Source: Branchiostoma floridae (lineage: Eukaryota; Chordata; Leptocardii; Amphioxiformes; Branchiostomatidae). Taken from it: 25,622 bases of DNA. The translations under genes and the position numbers were made by a program. The stretch lies in NCBI RefSeq assembly GCF_000003815.2, contig NC_049989.1:18737923-18763544 (forward strand), read 5' to 3'. The notes under the pieces were generated by a model. It worked only from the letters and a program-made list of their open reading frames with translations, was not told where the DNA came from and ran no database searches. Of this stretch, positions 1 through 9,052 are shown piece by piece (position 1 is the stretch's first letter; each line of letters begins with the position of its first letter).

Positions 1-407
1 GTGTTATACCGTAAACTGTAAGAGTAGTGAGGGGGATAGAGATTAGTGTTATACTGTAAACTGTAAGAGTAGTGAGGGGGATAGAGATGAGTGTTATACC
101 GTAAACTGTAAGAGTAGTGAGGGGGATAGAGATTAGTGTTATACTGTAAACTGTAAGAGTAGTGAGGGGGATAGAGATTAGTGTTATACTGTAAACTGTA
201 AGAGTAGTGAGAGGGATAGAGATTAGTGTTATACCGTAAACTGTAAGAGTAGTGAGGGGGATAGAGATGAGTGTTATACCGTAAACTGTAAGAGTAGTGA
301 GCCCCGGGGATAGAGATTAGTGTTATACCGTAAACTGTAAGAGTAGTGAGGGGGATAGAGATGAGTGTTATACCGTAAACTGTAAGAGTAGTGAGGGGGA
401 TAGAGAT
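1..407. repeat. 45-bp minisatellite, about nine copies
   Basis: Tandem units of 45 bp start GTGTTATACCGTAAACTG and end GGGGGATAGAGATTA. Copies begin at 1, 46, 91, 136, 181, 226, 271, about 319 and 365. They differ only by single bases (TACC/TACT, GATTA/GATGA), apart from a short CCCC insertion near 302. The low divergence suggests recent expansion. The same array resumes at 1432, so the two blocks were once continuous. Confidence 0.97.
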
Positions 408-1431
408 TTTTTTTTATTTATTTTTTATTCACATTTCTTTAAAGAGGATGAGACGGAAAGCAGACCCTGCTTATCGAGGTCTTCTCCTCATGTACATAAA
501 CAAAATAAAGACACACATACAGGACTACAAAACGCTAAATAACAAAGGCAAGAGATAATGATAACGACATGAAATAAAACAACAAGGAATCAAATAACAA
601 AGTGACGTGTAGCTGGCATACAAACTTAGAAGTAATCAAATAAGGTTATAAATCAACTTAAACAACCTGTCTATTGAACACAAGACATAACTACATGTAC
701 ATGAAAATAAACAAGGAATCAAACAACAGAGTGACATATGGCTGATAAACAAACTTAGAAATAATCAAATAAGGTTCAGCTAAAACGATCTGTCTGTTTG
801 ATGAACTTAAATACAACATCAAATAAATGACAGTTCTGAATGGTAGATAGTACTGGGTTTCCCCTGAGTAAGGTTGAACATAAAATATTTTCAGTGGTGT
901 GTCTTGGGTCAAATGGTAAGATACCCTGCATGAACATAGTGGTTAAAGATGACAACATATCAAGTCTTGCATCATTGTATAGAGGACAGTGTAGAAAATA
1001 ATGTATAGTTGACTCGTTAGGGTGGCCACATTTACATATAGGACTATTTACACATTTATGTTGGAACAGGTGGAAATTCAACTGACCGAAGTTAAGTCTA
1101 AGTCTAGTGAGATGGATTGCTGGGAATCTGGGACCATGCGAGAAGTGAAGGTGGGTAGGAGGTCTATAGAAAAAAGACTCCAACTCATTTTTGAAGCTAG
1201 CAACAGAGGGAGATACTCTGGTAGTGAGCGGTAGTTTATTCCATGAAAGAACAGAGGAAGGTAAGAATGATCTCCTGTACTTCTCAGTTCTAGAAGGAAT
1301 TTGGATATAATTTTGATTAGCACGAAGGCTGTATGTAGTGCGGTCACAGATCTGGGGTGGAATAATTTCACAAAGATATTCAGGTGTTAAACCGTTAACC
1401 ATTTTGTAAAAATGAATAAGTTTGTGCTTAT
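408..1431 (-). mobile_element. 5'-truncated LINE inserted in the minisatellite
   Basis: On the minus strand this is the 3' part of a non-LTR retrotransposon: the end of the RT-containing ORF (about 1402 to 776), a ~370-bp 3' UTR, and an A-rich tail read on the plus strand as T-rich sequence at 408-424. The minisatellite motif GGGGGATAGAGATT flanks both sides (about 394-408 and 1433-1447), as a target-site duplication would, though the array supplies this motif anyway. The 3' UTR holds a diverged ~129-bp direct repeat (582-673 and 711-795) and, just before the tail, a stem-loop (about 440-495) built from GAGGA/TCCTC and AGACC/GGTCT. Truncation at 1431 fits incomplete reverse transcription. Confidence 0.88.
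776..1402 (-). pseudogene. LINE reverse transcriptase ORF, C-terminal end
   Basis: This is an open 208-residue frame ending in TGA. It carries the C-terminal signature of LINE ORF2 proteins: a Y-S-L-R-x-N segment followed by R-T-x-x-Y-x-x-S-F-L-P and W-N-x-L-P, then H-x-x-R-L-x-x-x-x-L-N, and finally a zinc-knuckle-like C-x-C-G-x-x-N-E-S-x-x-H-Y-F-L-x-C-P-L-Y segment near residues 120-140. This region follows the polymerase palm and thumb. The catalytic motifs are absent because the copy is 5' truncated, so it cannot act alone. The frame is intact, which suggests a fairly young insertion. The class is probably CR1/L2-like, judged from motif style only; the methionine at 1402 is not a natural start. 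Confidence 0.85.
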
Positions 1432-1515
1432 AGGGGGATAGAGATTTATTGTTATACCGTAAACTGTAAGAGTAGTGAGGGGGATAGAGATGAGTGTTAT
1501 ACCGTAAACTGTGAT
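1432..1515. repeat. Minisatellite, downstream block
   Basis: About 1.8 further copies of the 45-bp unit seen at 1-407, resuming directly after the LINE. The first junction unit reads GAGATTTATTGTTATACC rather than GAGATTAGTGTTATACC. The last unit decays after CCGTAAACTGTGATC. Confidence 0.93.
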
Positions 1516-2587
1516 CATTATGATGATATAACCTATAAGATTAGTGGGGAGGGGGAGATGTGAGTGATATTATCCAATGTTTGTATAATAGTTATGTGTT
1601 ATCAATGAACAGTAACTACCAGTATCATGGCAGTATGACAGATGGAAATTACAGTAACATGTTTTCTGTTGATGGACATGAATTGCTATAAATGTTGTTA
1701 ATAATGCCCTAATTTGCATGATAATAGCAACAATATTATGATATTTAGCAAGATGATATCTGAAGTAGGAATGAGGGTAGTTTTGAATATTCAGCTCAAA
1801 AGGACTTTTGACTGAGGTTATGCCAATGACATATTACAATATTATACTACTTGTGCTACTAAATTGATTGCATAATTAATGTCCGAATATTACTAGTATG
1901 TTCCCTTTGACAAACTTGGTACGTGGTATAAAATTTACACCCATAGTATAGGGAGGTTAGCTAAACATGTCAATATAATGAATTATATCCAAGTATATCC
2001 TGGATACTAATTAGGACCGAATGAGCATAATCATGATAATTTGGACTATTTCTCTCATAATTAATGCTATGGATGTCATATTGGAGGTGAAGGGAAGGTG
2101 CATACAGCAAAATGTGAATTATGTTAGTGAGTACTTCATGTGCATATTTGATGCAGAAACTGCTAATTTCTTCTGGTCAATGGTAGGGATTTCCTATAAG
2201 ACATGTAGGTAGCTCTAGGATAGGTAAATACAATGGCATGTGGGTAATGCTCATGATGACCTTATTTCCATTTTAATGCAGAAATTCATTAATGATTCCT
2301 TTTGTGGTAAATGGGAGGGACTTAATGGTGGAGACATAAGATTAAGAAGCTTGACAAATGGCCAATTCCAAGAAGTATGTGTTGTGCTACTTAGCATCTA
2401 ATCTGCATAGATAATGACATTTTATACTTTCTTTATTACTGAAATATCATGCACTTTGTTCAAAATGTTACATTTCTATATAGTTGACAGTATAGTCATT
2501 AGGATGTAACAATGATTAGTCATTGTGAATGAAGATTCTTGATATCTATATTTCATAACATACTATGAAATATCATGTTTTATACAG
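1516..2587. other. AT-rich intergenic or intronic sequence
   Basis: No repeat structure, long frame or RNA gene is visible here. Sequence such as TTTTAATGCAG at about 2272-2282 could be a splice acceptor but has no partner I can defend. If the terminal exon proposed at 2588 is real, this would be its upstream intron. Confidence 0.4.
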
Positions 2588-2638
2588 GTGATGTTGTGCT
2601 GTGGATCTGAGGAGGGGGACAGCTGTTTTAGCCAGTGA
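2588..2638 (+). CDS. Possible last coding exon (17 codons), unrecognised
   Basis: A plausible splice acceptor (CATGTTTTATACAG, ending at 2587) is followed by a short frame reading V-M-L-C-C-G-S-E-E-G-D-S-C-F-S-Q and then TGA at 2636-2638. About 920 bp of AT-rich sequence without repeats follows before a canonical AATAAA at 3559, as expected for a last exon with a long 3' UTR. The peptide is not recognised and no upstream exon can be identified. A chance acceptor plus a short frame is common, so this is a weak suggestion. Confidence 0.15.
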   Translation: MMLCCGSEEGDSCFSQ

Positions 2639-3600
2639 CATCATTTGGCTTGATGGGAATTAGACAAACTTGGCCAAGCAACCACCTGTCAGCACATCAA
2701 AACAGTCCCATCCATTCTTACAGAGTTTAGAACCCTTCCCAAGCTACCTACTGTCTTACCCATTACCAGCAACATTTTTGTAGTTTTCAGGGGTCTTTCA
2801 CACCTCTCTAAACAACCAAAATTGACATAAAGCCCAGCAGCAGCCATGTCTGATGAAAGCTCCTTGGTCAAAATGGGAATGTCTGCATGTTCTAGCACTA
2901 GCAACCATTCATTTTATTCTAACATCATAATCAGAAACAATCCACAAATTAATCTTCACAACAATACCACCATGGATATAGATAGATGCAGTTTAACAGC
3001 AGTAAAAATTTGTTAATGACAATAGACTATTATGTACCTTTTTGGGACATGTCATTGAATTCAGTAAAGCACATTAAAACCTTGCACTGTGCTATTTGTA
3101 CCAGTGGGCATTTTGACATACTGAGAAACTTATGAAAGCACTTGTTTGGTCTGTTTAGGAACAGATAACTACAAAACAAACCATGTTTGATTCATTGTTA
3201 GACAAACTCAGCACTGATTGTTAAACAATGGTTTCTTGAAATTTGTCTAACTAACATGGATGTTAAAAACTGTGTAAATACCTTTCATGCGAACTAAGAT
3301 ATCCTGCAAATGGGATCATTTATTATGTTTTTGGCCCAACCAACCAACTAGATCCAACTAGTTTTGATCAACTAACTGACCTCAGCATGCATTTTTTGCT
3401 CAGTCCCATTATATATATATATGAGTGGTTCCCCACGACAAGTTTGTACATCATTTCACTCAACTGTAATTATATAACTCTGGCTATAAATTGTTGTTGT
3501 TTGATTACAAATCTTGTTTCTAATTTGGCATTGATATTTATACATGACATGTTTGTTCAATAAAATTTGGCTAGTATTTAACAAATATGACTTTGTTTAT
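2639..3600 (+). other. Candidate 3' UTR / unassigned AT-rich sequence
   Basis: This stretch lacks recognisable repeats except a short (AT)n run near 3411-3422. It ends in a canonical poly(A) signal with T/GT-rich sequence downstream. It reads like 3' UTR on the plus strand, but no splice or transcript evidence is available. Confidence 0.25.
3559..3564 (+). promoter_or_regulatory. Candidate poly(A) signal AATAAA
   Basis: AATAAA is followed within ~40 bp by T-rich and GT-containing sequence (GACTTTGTTTATTTC). It would terminate a plus-strand transcript using the exon proposed at 2588. Canonical hexamers are frequent in AT-rich DNA. Confidence 0.25.
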
Positions 3601-4140
3601 TTCATATTGTTCAATAGCACTTAGGGCTAGTTATCATAAACTTCAGATGAAGGTAGGAAAGAAGAGAAAGTTGACCCTTCTGGATTAATACAAGGTGCAT
3701 TATTGACTATGCATCATCACATGCCCCTTATATGCAACATCACAGATCAAAACACAATATCTTACTTATCTAATCTAGTGTGATCTAGTGTGAGTATGAA
3801 ATGTAACTAGCAAACTGTAGGGTAAACCCTGGAGACGTGATTAAAAATGACAATGGTAGGACAAACTCTGAGCTATCTCATAGTTTTGATTATTTCAAGG
3901 TGATTTCAAGCTGGAAAAAAACCCTCTTGCTAGTGTCACATTAACACATTGAAAACGATACAGTGTGCGTAGATAAGAACTAAATGTAATTTTAAGTTGG
4001 AACTTTGGTAAGATTTTCAAGGATTGACAACTTGGCTTGATAAATGGGAACTTTCTCTTTGACTGATTGATGAGACTTGCAGATGAAACAATTACTCTAA
4101 GTACAATATGAACGAACGGTCGGTATAGCATATTATAAAC
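3601..4140. other. Unassigned AT-rich sequence
   Basis: No repeat pair, coding signature or RNA gene is seen. The open minus-strand frame at 3895-4131 has no recognisable motif and looks like chance. Confidence 0.4.
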
Positions 4141-4296
4141 TAAAAGAGAAAGTGAGGGACGCGTCTATAGATTCTCCAAGCAGAGATTTCGGTCGGGAGG
4201 CGTCGACCGAAACCTCCGCCTGGAGAAAATACGCGCTCCGCCGCACGCGTGCTGTTTGTATATTACGTTTAATATAACGTTATAGTACTAGTGGTG
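4141..4296. other. CpG-rich patch with a nested hairpin
   Basis: Base composition changes sharply from AT-rich to CpG-rich (ACGCGTC, TACGCGCTCCGCCGCACGCG) just before an assembly gap. At 4172-4227 the sequence folds: outer arms TTCTCCA and TGGAGAA enclose inner arms TTTCGGTCG and CGACCGAAA around an 8-nt loop. This could be a CpG-island edge or the end of a foldback element; the gap hides the rest. Confidence 0.45.
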
Positions 4297-4482
4297 NNNN
4301 NNNNNNNNNNNNNNNNNNNNNNNNNNNNNNNNNNNNNNNNNNNNNNNNNNNNNNNNNNNNNNNNNNNNNNNNNNNNNNNNNNNNNNNNNNNNNNNNNNNN
4401 NNNNNNNNNNNNNNNNNNNNNNNNNNNNNNNNNNNNNNNNNNNNNNNNNNNNNNNNNNNNNNNNNNNNNNNNNNNNNNNNNN
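4297..4482. other. Assembly gap (186 N)
   Basis: Run of N. It interrupts the CpG-rich patch, so any promoter or element end here cannot be judged. Confidence 0.99.
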
Positions 4483-5070
4483 GAACTTACACGAAAATTA
4501 CGTGTTTTCGAGCCGTAATATTGGCGGGAAGGCGATAAAATAGCAGTTAAAAAAACTATAAGAGTAAAAAATGAAGCTGAAATATTGTAAATAACTGGAA
4601 AATAAGAAGATACAGGGTTAAATACTCCAGCGGCAAGGTTTCTTGCAAGGGGTGTTTACGCCCGGAGTCGTGGAACGGACTACTTTCTCTCGCGGAAGGA
4701 AAATAAAACTGCCTCGAACTCTCGACGTGGCTGGGCGGCTGACAAGATGTATAGACGGAGGGATATCCTTTCGAGTAATAATCATTTATTACCGTAAAGT
4801 TCAGGTGGTCGGTTGGTTCTATAAACCGATCCTGTCGAACACTATAACGAAAATCTTCTGTTCGATTTTAGGAAACTTTCATCGAAAACAGAGCTAGAGG
4901 GTTAGAAATAGCCGCCGACCCTTCGTTACCACCAATTGACTTCGGTTCAGCTTTTGTTTACAATAAAGTCCTTTTAGAATTGGCCAAAGAAAAATTCTTT
5001 GCCTTCTTTGTTGCTGTTATTGTCCGTGCTCCACCAAAGTCAGTCTAACCACGACGGCCATTTTGTCCTC
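4483..5070. other. Unassigned, moderately CpG-rich sequence
   Basis: Contains CpG-containing stretches around 4640-4760 (for example CTCTCGCGGAAGG and CTCTCGACGTGG). No coding, RNA or repeat structure could be supported. Confidence 0.35.
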
Positions 5071-5073
5071 TGG

Positions 5074-5150
5074 GTGTTCGAACTCGAACACGTGTTCGAT
5101 TTGTTCGTTGTTACGGTGTACGACAGGATCGGGTGTTCGAAATCGAACAC
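5074..5150. repeat. Pair of near-identical 18-nt hairpins
   Basis: GTGTTCGAACTCGAACAC at 5074-5091 and GTGTTCGAAATCGAACAC at 5133-5150 each fold into an 8-bp stem (GTGTTCGA/TCGAACAC) with a 2-nt loop. They differ only in the loop. A related half-motif CGTGTTCGA lies between them at about 5091-5099. Their function is unknown. Confidence 0.7.
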
Positions 5151-7200
5151 GGGCGTGGCTTCGGGATCTGTCTGTTGAATACGTGTATTTGTTCGAAACA
5201 GCGCTGTCGGCATGCATGGAACGCTCCGGTTGGAAATGGTCATTCACCCGCGTTCACAGGGAGGAATATTGGATCAAACTTATTGCATTAGCCATTGATG
5301 TCATCATCGCCCTGCGATGGACATTCATTTCATTTCATCCAAGAAGACATTAGGCCACATTGCCTTAATTTTATGGATGACATCCTTTAGAGACCCCAAA
5401 ACTAAAGCGCGAGGGCGGACAAAATTATTAATTAACCACAAGACTGAACATCCAGTCAATTCTTTCCAAGGATTGGTTCGTCTTATATTCACTTCCCTTA
5501 AGACTGAAGGAGACAATCGTCACCATGTCAACCATGTTTAGAATGACATTCTTATCTAAAGAATAAACAATGGCGCTGTGGCCCAATGCCCTGACCATTA
5601 CCCTGAAAAGCAAATCCTCTCTAAAGCATCAAATTCTGATTGCTCAGAGATGCTGTTGGGTGACATATGACCACATTTTTTTAATATTAATTTTCATTTT
5701 TGGAGAACAGGCCCGAAAGATTTGCCCGCGGATGTCATCCATTGAATTGCGTCAATGTGACCTTAACAGATCCGCAACTTTCTAAACGAATTTTGTCGAA
5801 AAGAGTAGGGGACCTTCCCGGTGTGAGTGGATCAAACCATTCCAGAAAAATGGGATGCTTCGCCAACTGAGTCAGTTAGTCAAACTTGCTGAAGCTCGAT
5901 GTTTCTGACTTAGGGAGAAGATATGCTGCTACAATATGCGTAGTTCAGTACCTAGAAGTGGTCAATGGCCTTGCACTGAGCAAAGTCGTTTAAAACAATC
6001 TTACCATCATTTTGAAACTACATCAAGGTAATAAATCTGAATGAGGAACGGTTACGAAAATTTATTTTCAATCCCACAAAATCACATTTCGACTTTTCGT
6101 TAAACACATTACCTACTCTGACGCCAGACATCGATTTTAGACTGCGGTCGCTCCTAAACTCATTACTGAAGAGAAGAGGTTCGCACCAATATTCGATCCG
6201 GAGAATCTCTCTGAAATTGATCTGTCGTGTGAGAAATCCTGGATGACACCAAAACCATTCTGACCGACACGCCACTTGGTGCCCTGACAGACAGTTCCTG
6301 TTTTGAAAAGTTCAGTCGTCACGTGATGTTCCAACCCCGACCGTAATGATTTCATGCTTGTCTTTTAGTGACGTCATTGGATGCAACCGGAGAATATCGC
6401 ATCCCCAAAGGGCGTACGATCACTAAGTTTGTTTGTGCACTTTTAGGGACAGTAATGCATATGTACTGCAAATTTCAGATGTCTTGATACACAAAATTCT
6501 GTTTTGTATCCATGCCAGTGGTGGGTTTTATCACGACTACCTGAAAAATCGACGATCGCACGACCTATGTGACAGCACCCTAACTCGGCTGTACTGCTGA
6601 GTCCCACGTATCTTCTAGACACATCTATGAGAGTTGTCCGTCCTCTGCCTGGCTTCCGGGGTCCTTGTGTTGTTTCCCACGCTCATGCCTCTAGCTCTGG
6701 TACCCCGTGCACGCAATAACCAGTAAGCTCCATCTTATTTTGCCTGATGTTGTCAGTTGGTCAGGTCTCCATCCAGGAGTGTCATACCCTTCCTAACTAC
6801 CTATCTAGTCCCATGACCTCCAGGTCGTTGGGGAACAAGATAAATATGAAGATAAAGACCTGTCTGCAGTCTTCTCTTTCCCTTGCCATATCCTACTCTC
6901 TCGAAAAACTAAAATGGTTCGGGTCATCTTAATTGAGTGTCCTTTATGTATAATACAGCAGTTGCCATATAAGAGTCCTGTGTATCTGTGGATTTTATAA
7001 TTTGTTTGTTTATTTTCAAATCCATACCCGTAGGCTAATTGCAAGGGCACAGACAGTATGAATTAACAAGTTTCTATTCTATACAGCTATCTGATAGACC
7101 CTACATAATTTACTGGGAGATTTGACTTCTTCTTTGGACGCAGTGGCTGATGAAAAGTCCCACGTTTTTAATGATTAGTGGGTTCTGTGATTTTTAACAG
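5151..7200. other. Unassigned sequence
   Basis: No supportable gene, repeat or RNA. The frames at 5325-5516 and 5428-5613 (minus) and at 6018-6275 and 6137-6355 (minus) have no recognised motif and overlap one another. A TGACGTCA octamer followed by ATTGG occurs at 6369-6380, but nothing around it identifies a promoter. Confidence 0.4.
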
Positions 7201-7226
7201 GAATGTAATTTTCGGAGGTCTACTAG

Positions 7227-7417
7227 CTAGTGAAGGTTTGAAAATATTGCTTTGATTGTGTCGAAAAGGTTGTTTCTTTCATCCTCGTAATCGGGACAGT
7301 TACATATAAATGTATTTCATCTTCCACTGTATCCGTCGCACAGTATTTGCACTGCCTATCTTGAACTGAAAACTTTGTATAAACGCAATGCTTGCCTGTC
7401 AGGCGTAGATAAAGACG
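7227..7417 (-). pseudogene. Decayed LINE reverse transcriptase C-terminus
   Basis: Read on the minus strand from 7417, the frame gives a basic lead-in (R-L-Y-L-R-L-T-G), then Q-C-K-Y-C followed by V-E-D-E-I-H-L-Y-V. After a frame change near 7297-7300 it continues C-P-D-Y-E-D-E-R-N-N-L-F, to a TAG at 7229-7227. The order C-x-x-C, V-E-D-E-x-H, C-P-x-Y, R is the C-terminal zinc-knuckle-like region of LINE ORF2 proteins. Homology may continue past the stop toward ~7145 (a K-I-T-F-L-L segment). A one-base frameshift and the early stop make it dead. It is too short to classify and differs in sequence from the copies at 776-1402 and 9053-9620. Confidence 0.72.
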
Positions 7418-7689
7418 CTATGGTCAATACGGATCAGTCTAGGCTAGAAAACAAATAGAACAGTAATAGATTCCAGAGGATTACTTGATACCTGAACTCA
7501 ATTTCAAACTCTTGCTGAGTGAAATAGTATCAAAACTACTTAAGCAAGAAATTGGGGGATTTTCTCTTTGAAAAAGTGAATCATCCAATACAAGCGGCTG
7601 TCAAACTGGACCACTTGATACAGATTAGAAAGGCAGTAGGGGGTATGATGGTGCATGCTGCCGAGATTGAGTTAGTAATGATTCTAATG

Positions 7690-8715
7690 GTGTGATTTGA
7701 ACACTAGTTCTCCCACTTCTAAAGCAATTACTCTTCTCAGCAGGAACCAGGGAACTAAGTGTTGGTCGCAGCGGATACAAATATAATCCACATAACTCAT
7801 GCTGATGCTGTTCGTAAATTTTCGTCTCAAAGAAAGGAAGAAATAAAGAGATGTGGGTAACAGAAGAGATGGTTAGTGCTACAGCTTGTGCAAGGGTAAT
7901 GGAGGAGCTGAGGGTTTTTTGTTGGTTAAAATTGAATTGCAAGTATCTATATACATGGTCTTATATACGAGACTGGAATTTTCTTTCAGATCAAGTGAAT
8001 TCAGACTTAGGGTTGGGTTAGGCTTTGTGTTAGTTGCAATAACGTGACTCCTCTTTTCAAAATCCGTTCGAACTTCTGCTTGAAAACTAAATTGCTCACG
8101 AGTGTGGCACACTTTCGAGTATCCTCTCTCTGGTGGAAGAGTGTCTGGTAGTTTCCCCACGTCCAAGCAATCAATCTCCTCAGCAGGGACCAGGAAACTA
8201 CGTGTTGGTCGCAGCGGATACAATTGTAATTCACGTGAATTCTGATGCTGCTGTTTGTCAATTTCAGTCACAAGAAAAGAAAGAAATAAAGTTAGCGAAT
8301 AGTTAACGAAAGAGATGGTTAGTGCTAGATTGCATGTATATAATCATATACATGGTCTGATATAGGAGACTGGAATTTTCTTCCAGTTCAAGTAAATTTA
8401 GACTTAGTGTTGGGTTAGGGTTTGTGTTAGTCGCAATAGCGTGACTCCTCTTATCAAAATCCGTTCGAACTTCTGCTTGAAAACTAAATTGCTCACGAGT
8501 GTGGCACACTTTCGAGTATCCTCTCTCTGGTATTCTGGAAGAGTGTCTGGTAGTTTCCCCACGTCCAAGCAATCGATCTCCTCAGCAGGGACCAGGGAAG
8601 TAAGTGTCGGTCGCAGCGGATACAATTATCATCCACATACACCCTGCTGTTCATTAATTTCCGTCTCCAAGAAAGGAAGAAATAAAGATATTTTAGTAAC
8701 GGAAGAGATGGTAGA
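7690..8715. repeat. Tandem repeat, ~2.4 copies of ~400-440 bp
   Basis: The anchor TCAGCAGG followed by GACCAGG and GGTCGCAGCGGATACAA recurs at 7737, 8180 and 8582, giving periods of 443 and 402 bp. Each unit ends in an A-rich tract (AAGAAAGGAAGAAATAAAG) and AGAGATGGT. Units 2 and 3 share long near-identical stretches, for example the block starting AATCCGTTCGAACTTCTGC at 8060 and 8459. Unit 1 is more diverged. Reading frames through the array simply repeat and show no protein family. Confidence 0.88.
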
Positions 8716-8731
8716 TTAACATTAGATAGGG

Positions 8732-8820
8732 GTGGGTACCGGTACAGAAACTTCAGGTACAGGTACGGTCCAGGTCCAGAGGATAAGGTCCAGGTCCAGG
8801 TTCGGACTGCATCTGGACCT
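8732..8820 (+). mobile_element. Left end of a GGTACC-type TIR element
   Basis: The 31-bp segment at 8732-8762 begins GTGGGTACCGGTACAG and is followed by short degenerate direct repeats (GGTCCAGGTCCAG, GGTCCAGGTCCAGG). An inverted copy matching 29 of 31 bases lies at 11088-11118. The two may be the ends of one 2.39-kb element or of two separate copies, because a gap of unknown true length lies just inside the right copy. Confidence 0.6.
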
Positions 8821-8879
8821 TATTGTTTGTGAAAACTTGTGAATGGGCGATACTCACAGCAAGTATATATTATTCTAGA

Positions 8880-9052
8880 AAGAAATCAGTATAATATCCA
8901 CCAAAAAGTAGTTACTCAAGCAACTGGATATGATTTTGGAAACGGTCAGACGTTTCGGATAGAATCCACTATCCTTCGTCAGTGATACTGAAGTGATCTG
9001 GAAGAAATAGGTCTTTTATACTCTAACTATCAATGAAGACAATTTCAGTTGT
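8880..9052 (-). other. LINE 3' UTR with a structured two-hairpin module
   Basis: This follows the stop of the LINE frame at 9053. A perfect 14-bp inverted repeat (9009-9022 with 9086-9099, ending inside the ORF) is followed by CTGACGA (8982-8976), a hairpin with arms GGATAG/CTATCC and loop TGGATT (8974-8957), and GAAAC, which itself starts a second hairpin GAAACG-TCTGAC-CGTTTC (8956-8939). The order resembles a hammerhead ribozyme core (CUGANGA, stem II, GAAA, stem III), but no helix I could be found. LINE 3' UTR hairpins can also serve as RT recognition sites. Confidence 0.6.

Noticed and set aside
1-407. CRISPR-like array (regular 45-bp units)
   Set aside because: Units are contiguous with no unique spacers, so this is a minisatellite; the rest of the window is eukaryotic in character.
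6369-6380. TGACGTCA followed by ATTGG, resembling a CRE plus inverted CCAAT box
   Set aside because: Single short motifs are expected by chance in 25 kb and no transcription start or exon is visible nearby.
8303-8719. Overlapping frames on both strands
   Set aside because: They repeat with the tandem units and change frame between copies, so there is no coding constraint.
8939-8982. Functional hammerhead ribozyme
   Set aside because: The core order is suggestive, but helix I cannot be formed from the flanks and the possible cleavage site is poor; kept only as a structural finding.
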